Source: Physocladia obscura
Taxonomy: Eukaryota; Chytridiomycota; Chytridiomycetes; Chytridiales; Chytriomycetaceae
Reading direction: 5' to 3'
Length of the DNA: 16,812 nucleotides
NCBI GenBank assembly: GCA_027596945.1
Contig: JADGJH010000558.1
Location: 1-16,812 of the forward strand
Shown: positions 1 to 8,475 of the stretch, one piece after another
Numbering within the stretch: position 1 is the first letter of the stretch
Layout: each line of letters opens with the position of its first letter
The notes under the pieces: model-generated
What the model saw: only the letters and a program-made list of their open reading frames with translations
What the model was told of the DNA's origin: nothing
The model's database searches: none
Made by a program: the position numbers and the translations under genes

Positions 1-465
1 CCACCAAGACACTGGAAAATGTATAAAAACCGTTGGTTTCTTTTCTGAAATAGTGATAACAAAACAATAAATATTATTCATCTCTAAAACCCCTTGTTAC
101 ACACGGCAAATCAACAACCTGGAACGCAGGTCAACCATGCTGCAACAATCCATGCAAGTTTGCCCACGTCTGGCAGGTCTGTGGCAAGGACCACAAGTGA
201 CAGAACCACCATCCTGCTGTCCCACAAAAGCCAAGGTACCACCAAGACACTGGAAAATGTATAAAAACCGTTGGTTTCTTTTCTGAAATAGTGATAACAA
301 AACAATAAATATTATTCATCTCTAAAACCCCTTGTTACACACGGCAAATCAACAACCTGGAACGCAGGTCAACCATGCTGCAACAATCCATGCAAGTTTG
401 CCCACGTCTGGCAGGTCTGTGGCAAGGACCACAAGTGACAGAACCACCATCCTGCTGTCCCACAA
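1..465. repeat. Perfect 238-bp tandem duplication at the window edge
   Basis: Bases 1-227 recur, apparently without mismatch, at 239-465 (period 238). The two copies are separated by 11 bases (228-238) not seen after copy 2. The sequences diverge right after the shared CCCACAA at 221-227 and 459-465. Copy 2 runs directly into the DIRS-type ORF fragment that starts at 375, so the duplicated block covers the upstream part of that fragment. Because copy 1 begins at base 1, the array may continue outside the window. Perfect identity in a region otherwise full of decay means either a recent duplication or an assembly artefact. Both copies have the same short ORFs on the minus strand, which I regard as non-coding. 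Confidence 0.95.
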
Positions 466-989
466 GGGACAGCGGCAAGTGGCTGAGCCCAAATGCATGC
501 AGCTGGAGCCCACCTACACTTTCCCCCACTCCTGCCCCAGCTGTGTTGGTTAACAAAATAAAGCCCGTTAACCTTAATACACTTCCTGCATGTCCCAACA
601 CTTTGCTCAACAAACCCATTTCAACTGTTCCACCATCAGCTGCCTTCCATTTTGCACACTCCAACCTTTGACTTGCCTGCTCACCTCTGAATCTTTCTGC
701 CTGGTCCCACTGCTTCAAGAACTATCCTGACCAGCAACTTATTACCGATGTCCTCAATGCTATAAAATACGGCATTGATATTGGTTTCAAACACCCTTGC
801 TCCCTCCTGCTTGGCACCAATGCCCCTTCTGCTTTCGAGTTCTCCAGCAATATCAGCTCCAACATTCAGAAGGAAGGGTTGCACTTGCCGTCAATTCTCA
901 GCCCCTCTTTTCCCTCACTTTCGATCTTCACCTTGATCTTGACCAAGAAAGTCAAAATTGAATACCTCACAATAGCTTTTGGTTATTAA
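375..989 (+). pseudogene. DIRS/Ngaro-type retrotransposon fragment (N-terminal reverse transcriptase region)
   Basis: One reading frame is open from 375 to the TAA at 987-989 apart from a single TGA at 669-671. The first ~98 codons are Pro/Ser/Cys-rich and resemble the poorly conserved gag-to-RT linker of tyrosine-recombinase retrotransposons. After the TGA comes a stretch (about 695-860) with the pattern W-x-x-C-F-x-N-Y-P-D-Q-Q, then D-V-L-N-A-I-K-Y-G, then IGF, N-x-PSA and an I-x-KE-G-L. I know this pattern from the segment just before the RT catalytic core in DIRS/Ngaro elements. The RT palm and everything downstream are missing: the sequence changes character near 960-990 and A-rich LINE-like sequence follows. 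CpG is more frequent here than in most of the window, suggesting a younger insertion. A fragment of the same class lies inverted at the right edge. Confidence 0.55.
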
Positions 990-1815
990 GTAAGGCAGCT
1001 ATGCATGCTGGTAGGTTGATTAGGCTGTTTTGCTGTTTGCACAGTCTTTGTTCACATTTTTTGAAGATTACACAAAATTCCAATTTTGTCGTAGAACAAC
1101 AATAATAATCCCACAGATAAAATACAAACTACAACTCTCACTAATCCCACAAACAAAAACAGAAACAATCAACAAAATCACAAGGAACATATGAAAAATA
1201 AAATTTAAAATTACCTAACAACACAAACAACCACCTACTCTATGACCAAAGAATACAAGTAAATCTACTTGACATCAACCAACCTATACTACAACAACTG
1301 AAAACAGACTTTTCCACCAGGATGGTAACAAAAGTTTCCATCAAAACATACTCATCAACCTTGGTGATCAAGTGATCAAAAAAATGAAGTTACCAATCAA
1401 CATTATAGAAAAACTACCCATCATATCCAGTAGAAAGGCTTGCAAAAGTTACCTACTATTTCTAATAAATAACATTCAAAAAACGGAAATAAACTATAAA
1501 CTTCTATTTATTTAGAAAATACAAGAAACTCAAATATTTTACACCTAATAGAACCAAAAGACTACCTCCTGCACCACAAAATGGTAACAAAGTACAAATG
1601 CATTAATTAGGAAGACACCCTCACCAATCATGTAAAAACACACATGCTATCCTTTTCCATTTGCAACAAATACTCAAAAACAAGATCTAATAACATTAGC
1701 ATCCACCCCAGAATGGTAGAAACTCATCTAAAAAACATTAACTAACAATCAACCAAATGATATCATGAATCCATACTTAGAAATAAAAACGAACATCAAA
1801 AATCCAATCACATAA
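990..1815 (+). other. A-rich degenerate stretch, probably decayed body of the LINE
   Basis: No frame stays open for long here. From about 1077 onward the + strand is strongly A-rich and T-poor, exactly like the RNase H segment that follows, so I infer that it is the eroded upstream (RT to RNase H) part of the same non-LTR element. No RT catalytic motif (YxDD-like) can be recognised. Short peptide-like remnants (for example around 1345-1500) have the same Lys/Asn/Ile-rich composition. Bases 990-1076 hold nothing recognisable. Confidence 0.4.
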
Positions 1816-2472
1816 AAAAAAATTCTAACCTCCTCAAGGATCCCACACAAAGTAACTGAAATTTGGACCAATGGATCAAAAACAAACTCAGGCTTAACAG
1901 GTGCGGCAATCTTCTCACAAAACAACAAAAAAATAGAAGATCATACTGAACCATTTAAATTCAAATATGACAGTAAATCATCATACAAAGCAGAAATTCC
2001 AACAATTAATGCTGCACTACATAAAATATTAAATAACACAAAAATAAAAATTTTCACAGACTTTGAATCATCTATCAAAAACATTAAAAAAGTCAATAAA
2101 TTTTTTTGTACAAACAACAGACACATTTTAAAAACAAACAGTGGTCATTTGAATAACAAAAAAATAATACAAGTGAATGACAATCAAAATATAGATGATA
2201 TTCTTCAACACATTAAATCACATCAAAAAACAAAAACCTTAAATGATGAATGCGACAAAGTTGCCAATAAAGTGCACACAAACCCAGAAATAGTATTAAC
2301 AATATCAAACACAGAAATCAACACAAAAATAATCCTCCCTAGACCTAAAAATAGATATCTAGACAAATACCCATCCACACATATAAAATACATTTTCAGA
2401 ATGGAACAAAAACAAAACACCAAAAAAATACTAAAGAAAACAGAAATGCCAATTGGGATTGTATTCTCCTAA
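1816..2472 (+). pseudogene. LINE (non-LTR retrotransposon) C-terminal RNase H domain, truncated
   Basis: The frame is open from just after the TAA at 1813 to the TAA at 2470-2472 (about 218 codons) and has no ATG near its start, so this is a 5'-truncated remnant. The RNase H fold motifs come in order: W-T-N-G-S-K near 1864 (family W-T-D-G-S), SSYKAE near 1978 with the catalytic Glu, I-F-T-D-F-E-S near 2053 with the second Asp, and H-x-K-S-H with D-E-C-D-K-V-A-N-K near 2215-2275 for the last Asp/His region. The first catalytic Asp is Asn, which should inactivate it. A Lys/Pro-rich tail follows to the stop, as in I/Tad/R1-like LINEs that end in RNase H. Composition is extremely A-rich on the sense strand. 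The true start is lost in the decayed sequence upstream. Confidence 0.7.
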
Positions 2473-2580
2473 ATATGTTGCAATAAAGTCATTTATGGAA
2501 AAAAAAAAGAATTATTGGCAGCTCATTACAGTGTTATAAAGTCATTCATTTGGGGGAAAAAAAAATAGTCATGTTGCAGT
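2473..2580 (+). repeat. LINE 3' tail with two copies of an ATAAAGTCATT/poly-A motif
   Basis: Just after the RNase H stop is CAATAAAGTCATTTATGG followed by about ten A residues (2480-2509). A second, similar unit, TTATAAAGTCATTCATTTGG then GGG and about nine A residues, lies at about 2533-2567. This looks like the 3' end of the LINE, duplicated or followed by the end of a second, otherwise missing copy. AATAAA may serve as the polyadenylation signal. Confidence 0.6.
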
Positions 2581-2769
2581 ATTTTAATGAAAAAATTGTC
2601 AAAAATATTGATGCAAACAAAAATATCTTTCCATATTCACTACTGTTTTGCATCTTATACTGCAAGTGACTTCTTTTTTCCAAAAATACTCTGGCAGATT
2701 AAATATGCAAAGCAGACAAACCAAAGCAGGAACAACAAATAAGGCCATTTGTGGTTGCAGTGTTACTGG

Positions 2770-3720
2770 CCAATCTGTTCCTGCACCTGGCCATACTGGT
2801 GGACATGGAGCCAGGTAGAAGCCAGTTGAAGTCACTGCATTTCTAGATATAGTGCAAAAAATTCTGCAATGTGGGTCAGCATTGTGGCAGGCTATAGTTA
2901 AGGATTTCAGTGCAAATGATATCTACCAGGACAAAACAGTAATTTGTTTGGGTTCAAGTGTCTGAAAAATCACCCAAAACCTGCTGGAAATCCACTATAT
3001 CCACTGGCTATGGTTTGGGCAAAACAAATAAATCATGAAATAGAGGCAGCAATGGAAGTTTTGGAAATTGATGATGATGATGATGATGATGACAAAGAAG
3101 GTGAAATTATTAACAAAGAGGAAGATAACAGCATGCCTTTTTTTGAAACCAGTAACAGATCAAAAATTTCAGAAAAGACAGATGACATTAATAATATAGC
3201 AGCTCCATTGCCTATCAATCCACTCTTTCCTCCTGTTTCCATGATATCTGCTGTGATTGGTGATAATGATGAAATTCTGCAAGCTATTAATTCTGTTACA
3301 TCAACACCAACTTCATCTTTGACAACCTATATTGGGCTTACTTATAATCAGCTGCAAGTAGCTTCAAGTTCAACAGTTAGTACTCCAATTGAAATGATAA
3401 CTCAAATTGTTAAGTGGCATTGAATTTTAGATGTTGCAGTTGAAAGGCTATCTGCTCCTACTCCTGGCAAAACAGACAATATCTTGATAATGATGATGAT
3501 GATGCAATTTCAAAAATGAAGTGTGACAAGGTGCTGCTAAATTAAAAGAAGACCAAAAAATTGAAAGAAAGGAGAGGCATGAGTTTTAAGATTGGAGTGA
3601 GAAGAGCATTAGTGTAAGTATGAAAAGGAAAGAGAAATTGCACGTGAAAGATATGAGTGAGAAAATGAAGAGAGAAAGGTTGGGTAGTTGAGATTGGAGT
3701 TGCTTTTGAAGAAGCAGAGT
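2770..3720 (+). pseudogene. Trihelix/Myb-like (DUF6818-like) DNA-binding protein remnant
   Basis: The first part reads G-H-G-A-R-(TAG)-K-P-V-E-V-T-A-F-L-D-I-V from about 2798, then G-S-A-L-W-Q-A-I-V near 2875. This is the helix pattern of fungal and oomycete trihelix/Myb-like proteins annotated as DUF6818, with TAG at 2816 where a Trp is expected. The frame closes at a TGA (2963-2965), and the continuation lies in another frame from 2944: F-K-C-L-K-N-H-P-K-P-A-G-N-P-L-Y-P, then R/W-AKQIN-x-x-IE, which is the end of the same domain. An acidic linker with eight Asp (GAT/GAC run, 3070-3093) and a Ser/Thr-rich region follow to the TGA at 3421. Downstream frames to ~3720 are Lys/Glu/Arg-rich, like the C-terminal coiled coil of these proteins, but broken by stops. 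Its neighbour is a convergent Harbinger transposase, and PIF/Harbinger elements carry a Myb-like ORF, so this may be that element's accessory gene. Confidence 0.55.
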
Positions 3721-3769
3721 TAAATTCTTTGTTTTATATAACAATTTATTAAAGTTCATACTTCCAAAT

Positions 3770-4742
3770 TTATTCATTATCTTCATTATAATTATCAAAG
3801 AAATGAGACCTGATTTGAGACATTCCTGTTCTTTTAATTCTGAAATTATATAGTTGACACAGAATATCCAAACTATTTTTCCTTATCACTTGATTAAAAA
3901 GAAGTCTCAAAAAAAGCTGTTTATAGACCTTTTTAACAAATTTCATTTCATTTTCAGCTACTTGACAAATCATAGTAATGGCAATACTCATTTGAGTGAG
4001 AAGTTGCCAAGTTTCCCAAGGAGTACATTCCAGATCTCCTTCTTTCAGCTACATGACAATCTTTGTAAACATGTTCAAACCTGTAGGAAATGCTGAATCA
4101 GCTAACAACCCATACTGTACAGGTGTTTTGTTCAAGCTTCAAAGCTTGTCACAAAACAATCAACTCATTTCCCCATCATTTTACAATCCTGAGCAGTTGT
4201 GCCTCATCCATACAATACAACCATTTGCCTCAAAACAGAGAATCCATGTTGCAAATACCAAGTGAAGCTATCTATTATATATTGCATTTTGCAATTTGGC
4301 ATTGCTTGTGGTTTGTACTCAATAATTCTTGCATTCAATAAAGCCCCACTTGTTTTGAACAAGAGGCTCCTTTGCCATCATTCTATGACTCCATTCTGCC
4401 TTCTCAGTATGTGTTGGCCAGGAAATCCAAATATCAGGTAGTTTTTGCAATGTTTTAAGGAGTGCAGTTTCAGCATTGTGCAAAAGACAACTAATTGTGC
4501 TTGGTGAAATTAGAAAGTCTGGCTGAATCAGTGTAGAAACACAGTAGGAACCCAAGAACTGTTGAAACATTTGCCAACTTTGCAGGTTGACTCTGCTTTT
4601 TTGATCCAGATTTATCAATGTAGTGAATGTCAAACGCTTGCAGCAGGACATTGAAAGCTGTTTTGGCAAGAGAAGTTGCATTAATAAATGATCTTTCATC
4701 ACCTCTGTGTTGTGCCAATGCATTTGTATCTCCCAGAGCCAT
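3770..4742 (-). pseudogene. PIF/Harbinger-type (DDE_Tnp_4) transposase pseudogene
   Basis: Read on the minus strand from the ATG at 4740-4742: M-A-L-G-D-T-N-A-L-A-Q-H-R-G-D-E-R-S-F, then K-L-A-N-V-S-T-V-L-G-F. A frameshift near 4560 moves into the frame with SPSTISCLLH-x-AE-x-AL, I-S-W-P-T, EW, K-E-P-L-V, GFIECKNY. This is the fungal DDE_Tnp_4 pattern. The first catalytic Asp (GFIDGKNY in the family) is Glu here. The same frame then continues through a series of stops with L-Q-N-A-I-Y-N, LCF-x-A-N-G-C-I-V-W, H-N-C-S-G, N-D-G-E-M-S, L-A-D-S-A-F-P near 4100, K-I-V-x-x-L-K-E-G-D-L-E, and ends with F-x-I-K-x-T-G-M-S-Q-I-R near 3815. The usual order of the domain is therefore kept to its C-terminus. 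At least five in-frame stops and one frameshift make it dead; several stops fit CGA or TGG codons changed by C-to-T (or G-to-A) transitions. No terminal inverted repeats were found by eye. Confidence 0.8.
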
Positions 4743-5219
4743 TGAAATTAAATACTTTCAAAGCTTGGTGGTCATACAAATGCAAAGAGCAACAGCAACC
4801 TTCATTTTTCTGCCTTGTCCTTGTTTTTGAAGTTGTAATAGTAGTAGGTACAGGAGTAAATTTATGTCCACTTTTGAAAAGTGCCTTTGGAGTATTTATT
4901 TGTTTCACAAACAATCTTCCGGAATATACTACATTTTTAGAAGTCCTCCAATGGCGCTCAATTTTTTAAATTATGTTTTTAACATTTATTTGTGGTTGTC
5001 TTTTTTTTTTTTTGTGTTTGACAGAAGGAGGGTGGAATAAAATATTTTCCTATATATATACTTTTTTATGGTAAGATGGTAAGATGGTTAGAGGAACATT
5101 GAGTGAGCTTTCCAAAAAGACCAAAAAATTTCTGAAACAGCTAATGACAAAATGTTGTCCAACTCATGCCACCAAGAGACAAATAATACCAAAGTATCCA
5201 AATTCATAAATTAAATTGA
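4743..5219. other. Gap between two transposase remnants
   Basis: The first ~170 bases on the minus strand upstream of the Harbinger ATG can be read as a Lys/Thr-rich peptide (T-P-V-P-T-T-I-T-T-S-K-T-R-T-R), which could be a 5' extension of that pseudogene, but no family motif is visible. A T-tract at 5002-5015 and a short TATATATATA run near 5053 are the only other structure. AAGATGGT occurs twice in direct tandem near 5073-5090. No coding region is supported. Confidence 0.5.
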
Positions 5220-6300
5220 ATTTTATTCAATAAATAATAATATAAGAAGTGAAGGAAATATATTAATACAATTCTGCATGAACATTAAATTTATACTATA
5301 TCACAAGCAAACAACTAGATGATCATTCTTTAAACTTTTGCAGTGAGATTTGCATCCAAGAAAGAGTCAAAATTTCAAGCATGTCAGACTTCAGACAGAC
5401 AAATCATGTAGTGCTATGCCTCCAAGTCTTTGAACAGGGAAGGTTTTCAATAACATCATCACAATGAATCATGACCTTTTCAACTCATGCATTCTCCTTG
5501 TTGATCAGCACTGGCTTTCTGATTTCCTTGTATTCATTTGCAGGCATAAACTTTGAGTTCTGTGCATTGGGTGCTGTTTGCTGTTCATGGAAGCTATATA
5601 CCTTATCTTTCTGAGCACATAATTCAAATTTTACAGCCAATTTCTTAATACAAGATTTCAATCTTAAATATTCCAGCAGATTGGTAATTGCTTTTATGGT
5701 GGTATTAGTTCAGCTAATTTTGCTTGGCATTGAGCATTGCATTTTTGATGATGATTTCTTTGTCAAATGGAAAAACTCTGGTGCACTTAAATGACAACAT
5801 TATAATGTGAGACATGATGCCTTGGTGGGTTTCAAGAGCAATGAGATAAGTTGTTCCCTCACTTTTCCCAATGGGTTTGTTGCAATACTTCATTTTCCTT
5901 ATACAACTGACAAGTCTTGTTCTTCATGTTTGCAAAGATAAATGAATCCAAAGACTGCAGGAAGTTGGATGTGTTTTGAGAAAGAAACCAGTGATAATTG
6001 ACTGAAAAAACACAGTGTGAGAGCATCAAATGTTCTGTGAGCTCCAAGATTGTCACACAAAAAGAACTGCAATAATCTCCCCATAAACTGTTTGATTGTA
6101 TCTTGAAATTAAATGGATGAAGTCTGTATATGTGATTGGGTGGTGATACAGTGCTCAAATTTGTGTGAATGCAGCAAAAACTGCTTCCTCTTCATCTGTA
6201 AACTCTTGATGCACATCTGTTCAACCTAGATGCTTTTCCATGTGCCTATAGATCAATTTGGTGGCTCCTTGTTGAATCCTGCAAAGGCAGATTCACTAGA
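5220..6300 (-). pseudogene. pogo/Tigger-like (DDE_1) transposase remnant
   Basis: On the minus strand, motifs of the DDE_1 family appear in order but in shifting frames. Near 6195-6120 there is a possible second helix-turn-helix segment (T-D-E-E-E-A-V-F-A-A-F). Next is F-x-L-C-D-N-L-G-A-H-R near 6050, with a catalytic Asp. Then W-F-L-S-Q-N-T-S-N-F-L-Q-S-L-D and I-F-A-N-M-K-N-K near 5995-5925 match the family's LPxNTSxxLQPLD-x-x-VFAxxK signature. After that, H-W-E-K near 5860, then S-F-K-C-T-R-V-F-P-F-D-K-E-I-I-I-K-N-A near 5795-5745, match the typical C-terminus of these transposases. The region upstream of D-N-L-G-A-H-R is shorter than expected, so the segment with the first catalytic Asp is probably deleted. 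Multiple stops and at least three frameshifts are present. The last ~460 bases (5220-5687) recur at 12623-13054. Confidence 0.65.
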
Positions 6301-6706
6301 ACTAGTGGAATTGGCACAGTAACATATAATTTAGTTTTAGAATCTTATTATTTATTTGCAAGAATAGAACAACAATTTAATATGCCCAACACCATGCCTC
6401 AAAATAAAACTTTTGTGCCTCATTTCTAATGCCTCAATATTGATTAAAAACCAATTTCTTAGCAAAAGGAATCGCTCAAATGTGAAAGACAAAGTCAGAA
6501 CATTTAATCTTGAATTTTGTTGTGAATGAAATAAATATTATTTTCTTTCACAGTTATCTGATAAATAATATTTCTATTTCCAATTCTATTAAATATTATT
6601 TAGCATTTATTTAGCTTGTATAACACATTTAATTTCTTAAATCTAACAAATGCATTATGAGGTGACTCTCAATGCTAGCATTGCCAGAGTGCAGCATTAT
6701 TGGGAC
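6301..6706. other. AT-rich gap within the pogo-like remnant
   Basis: No open frame or motif is recognisable in these ~400 bases, which are very AT-rich. They separate the helix-turn-helix fragment (6707-6901) from the DDE part (below 6300), so they may be eroded linker of the same element or a later insertion. I see no terminal repeats that would decide it. Confidence 0.5.
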
Positions 6707-6901
6707 CTAACCAAGCTCCAGATATTTCCTCAGTTTATTTTGGGCCGATTTCACATTGAACACAGTGGAATTTGGATAAATTTTGTGGTAAGTTGTTTCT
6801 TTCATTATTGAAATGCTGTACAGAGTCTCAATTATTTGATGCAGATGTTGTAGGTTCACTTTACTGAATCTCCACTTCTTATTGGCCTTGACTGATGCCA
6901 A
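6707..6901 (-). pseudogene. Possible helix-turn-helix (psq/CENP-B-like) N-terminal fragment of the pogo-like element
   Basis: A 64-codon minus-strand frame reads W-R-F-S-K-V-N-L-Q-H-L-H-Q-I-I-E, then S-I-S-I-M-K-E-T-T-Y, P-N-S-T-V-F-N-V-K-S. This resembles the psq-type helix-turn-helix found at the start of pogo transposases, where a segment like S-I-x-x-A-x-x-x-Y-x-I-P-x-S-T-V is typical. It lies upstream of, and on the same strand as, the DDE_1 remnant, which is the expected position. The match is short, so this is a suggestion only. Confidence 0.35.
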
Positions 6902-7217
6902 CTTTGAGCTGGTGAACCAACTTCAAGCTGATGGACTGTGCCTTCTAAAATTTCATTATTAATAAATTTATTGCAAAAATTTCACAATTCAGCTTACACT
7001 AAAACATGTTCCAAATCAAAGTTTTTGCACATAATTAATCCCAAGTTGTGAAATAACAGGTATATGAAACAAGTGTGTGTTGAACAAAGTAATCAATTTT
7101 TCATAAAATTTTGACCTTTACAACTTTCTCAAAAATCCAAGCAATCCCCTCTGTCCCAAAAAAAACAAAAAACCTGTACTTCATTTTCAACATTCTTTTC
7201 AGAGCAGAAATTTTTTT
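6902..7217. other. Intergenic stretch downstream of the F-box/LRR gene
   Basis: This AT-rich sequence contains no supported gene. It lies 3' of the F-box/LRR stop codon (minus strand) and should include that gene's 3' untranslated region. No clear polyadenylation signal stands out on the minus strand close to the stop. Confidence 0.5.
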
Positions 7218-7992
7218 TCATTTCTTGCTGAAGAACTGAAACCATTTTTCCCTTTGTGGGTTCACCAGTACTTGTGGCCACCTGCTTGAAAATACACACA
7301 GTCAGCAGCAGTACCAGTATCAACATGTTGCAAAATAAATTGAAATGCATAACAAATTAAAACAGTCAATCATATAAGCACTCACAGTGACATATGTCCT
7401 AAACTTTGGAACATACTATTTGTGAATGAACACAGTCAGCAACAGCACCCATATCAAGGTGTAGCAAACACATTTGGAATGCACAACAAACAAAAAACTG
7501 TCAAACACACAAGCACTCACTGATCTTGAAAATGCACAACAGCACTCAATTCTTGTGGAATGGGTCTTGAAAGTTGGTTATTCCTCAAATCCCTGTTTTT
7601 GGAAATGAACACAGTCAGCACCAGCATCAGCATCAGTGTGTTACAAAATAAATTCAAATACACAACATAAACCAAATATCAAACACACCAGTACTCACAG
7701 AGTTTGCAAATTCACAAGAGCACGCAATTCTTTAGGAATGTGTCCAGAAAGTCAGTTATTGTTCAAATGCCTGTTTGGAAAGGAACACAGTCAGCAGCAG
7801 CACCAGCATCAACATGTTGCAAACAAATTTGGAATGCACAACAAACAGCAACTATCAATCATGCAAGCACTCACATGTCTCTCAAATTCACAAGAGTACC
7901 CAGTTCTTGCGGAATGGGTCCTGAAAGTTTGTTGCATTGCAAATCCCTGTTTGACAATAAACACAGTAAGCAGCAGCTCCAGCATGAATATG
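7218..7992 (-). repeat. Tandem exon+intron modules (~177 bp), one LRR per exon
   Basis: Exon starts lie at 7946, 7770, 7592 and 7415, i.e. at steps of 176, 178 and 177 bp; the final exon starts 134 bp later because the 7386-7415 exon is shortened. Full exons are exactly 72 nt (24 codons) with the pattern L-x-x-N-x-L-S-G-x-I-P-x-E-L-x-x-L-V-N-L. Introns (7771-7874, 7593-7698, 7416-7520, 7282-7385) are 104-106 nt and visibly homologous throughout: donor GTGAGTGCTTG/ACTGG, a middle TTTGCAACATGTTGATG, then GCTGCTGCTGACTGTGTTCATT before the acceptor. The first intron (7947-8065) shares this 3' part (CTTACTGTGTTTATTG). CTGAC/CTTAC about 20 nt from the acceptor is a plausible branch site. Exons and introns were therefore duplicated together, as whole modules. 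Confidence 0.9.
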
Positions 7993-8475
7993 CTGTAAAG
8001 TAATTGGGAATGCACATGTTTTTTGTTTCATTTTTCTTCTTCTAAGAAACAAAAACTATACTCCCAGTGTTTTCAAATTTGATAGCATACCCAGCTCTTT
8101 TGAGATATATTTGCACCATTTGCTGGATTGTATTAAAAAATGTTCCAAGGTGCTCATGTAATATATTGCTGGAGACAAAGCTGGTATTGATGTATATTTC
8201 CGGTCTACATGTGTGATGATATTTGCATAAAAGAGTTGAATGTATGCCTGTGAAAAATTTGGCTGGCACTCTTGGAACAAGTAGAGCTTATCCCAGTTGT
8301 GAGATTTTAGAGTATCAATATTCCTAAGAACATCATGTGCAAATGAGTTGGAGGAGATGATTGCATTAAAATTTTTTGCAATGATCCGGAGTTTGCAAAC
8401 TTCGGGAAAAGGGAGGCACTTGAGGATCTGCTCGATCAATTCGTTTGGGAGTAAGGCGGTTGGTGTAGCAGACAT
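7218..8475 (-). CDS. F-box protein with plant-type leucine-rich repeats; six-exon gene, apparently decaying
   Basis: The first in-frame ATG is at 8475 (M-S-A-T-P); upstream of it the frame has only non-ATG codons. Residues ~8-50 form an F-box (LLPNELIEQILKCLP, then V-C-K-L-R, K-x-F-N-x-I-I), the Skp1-binding part of SCF ubiquitin ligases. Residues ~51-120 are an uncharacterised linker of the kind seen in chytrid F-box/LRR proteins, and the exon ends in I-S-K-E-L-G-x-L-S-N-L-K-T-L, the tail of the first LRR. Proposed exons: 8066-8475, 7875-7946, 7699-7770, 7521-7592, 7386-7415, 7218-7281, all joined in phase 2. The last exon ends W-F-Q-F-F-S-K-K-stop. Lesions: the first donor reads GG instead of GT, exon 3 has TGA at 7752-7754, and exon 5 is reduced to 30 nt. 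If intron 1 is not removed, translation stops at 8056, giving a 139-residue F-box protein with almost no LRR. Family knowledge suggests the LRRs select the substrate; that is not shown here. Confidence 0.75.
8066..8475 (-). CDS. Exon 1 of the F-box/LRR gene (F-box and start of the LRR domain)
   Basis: This 410-nt exon (136 codons plus two bases) is intact. Its end is placed by aligning the LRR tail with the other exons: theirs read N-L-(x)3 followed by GTGAGT, while here A-C-A-C-T is followed by GGGAGTATAG. The two alignments differ at donor position +2 (T to G). A GT four bases further (GA|GTATAG) would put the rest of the gene out of frame, so I do not prefer it. Confidence 0.7.

Noticed and set aside
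335..718. 127-codon open frame on the minus strand
   Set aside because: It is antisense to the DIRS-type frame and crosses the tandem duplication. Its start-proximal composition shows no motif, and the plus-strand reading has recognisable RT-region patterns.
2599..2835. 78-codon minus-strand open frame with hydrophobic segments
   Set aside because: It overlaps the start of the trihelix-like remnant on the other strand and has no motif; the hydrophobic look comes from antisense of a Gly/Ala/Thr-rich stretch.
7296..7992. Regularly spaced repeats that could be taken for a CRISPR-like or satellite array
   Set aside because: The ~177-bp period, GT...AG boundaries and 72-nt coding exons explain the regularity as LRR gene modules.
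7636..8015. Several open frames of 68-120 codons on both strands across the LRR array
   Set aside because: They read through exon-intron boundaries of the repeated modules in the wrong frame; their repeated character only mirrors the 177-bp modules.
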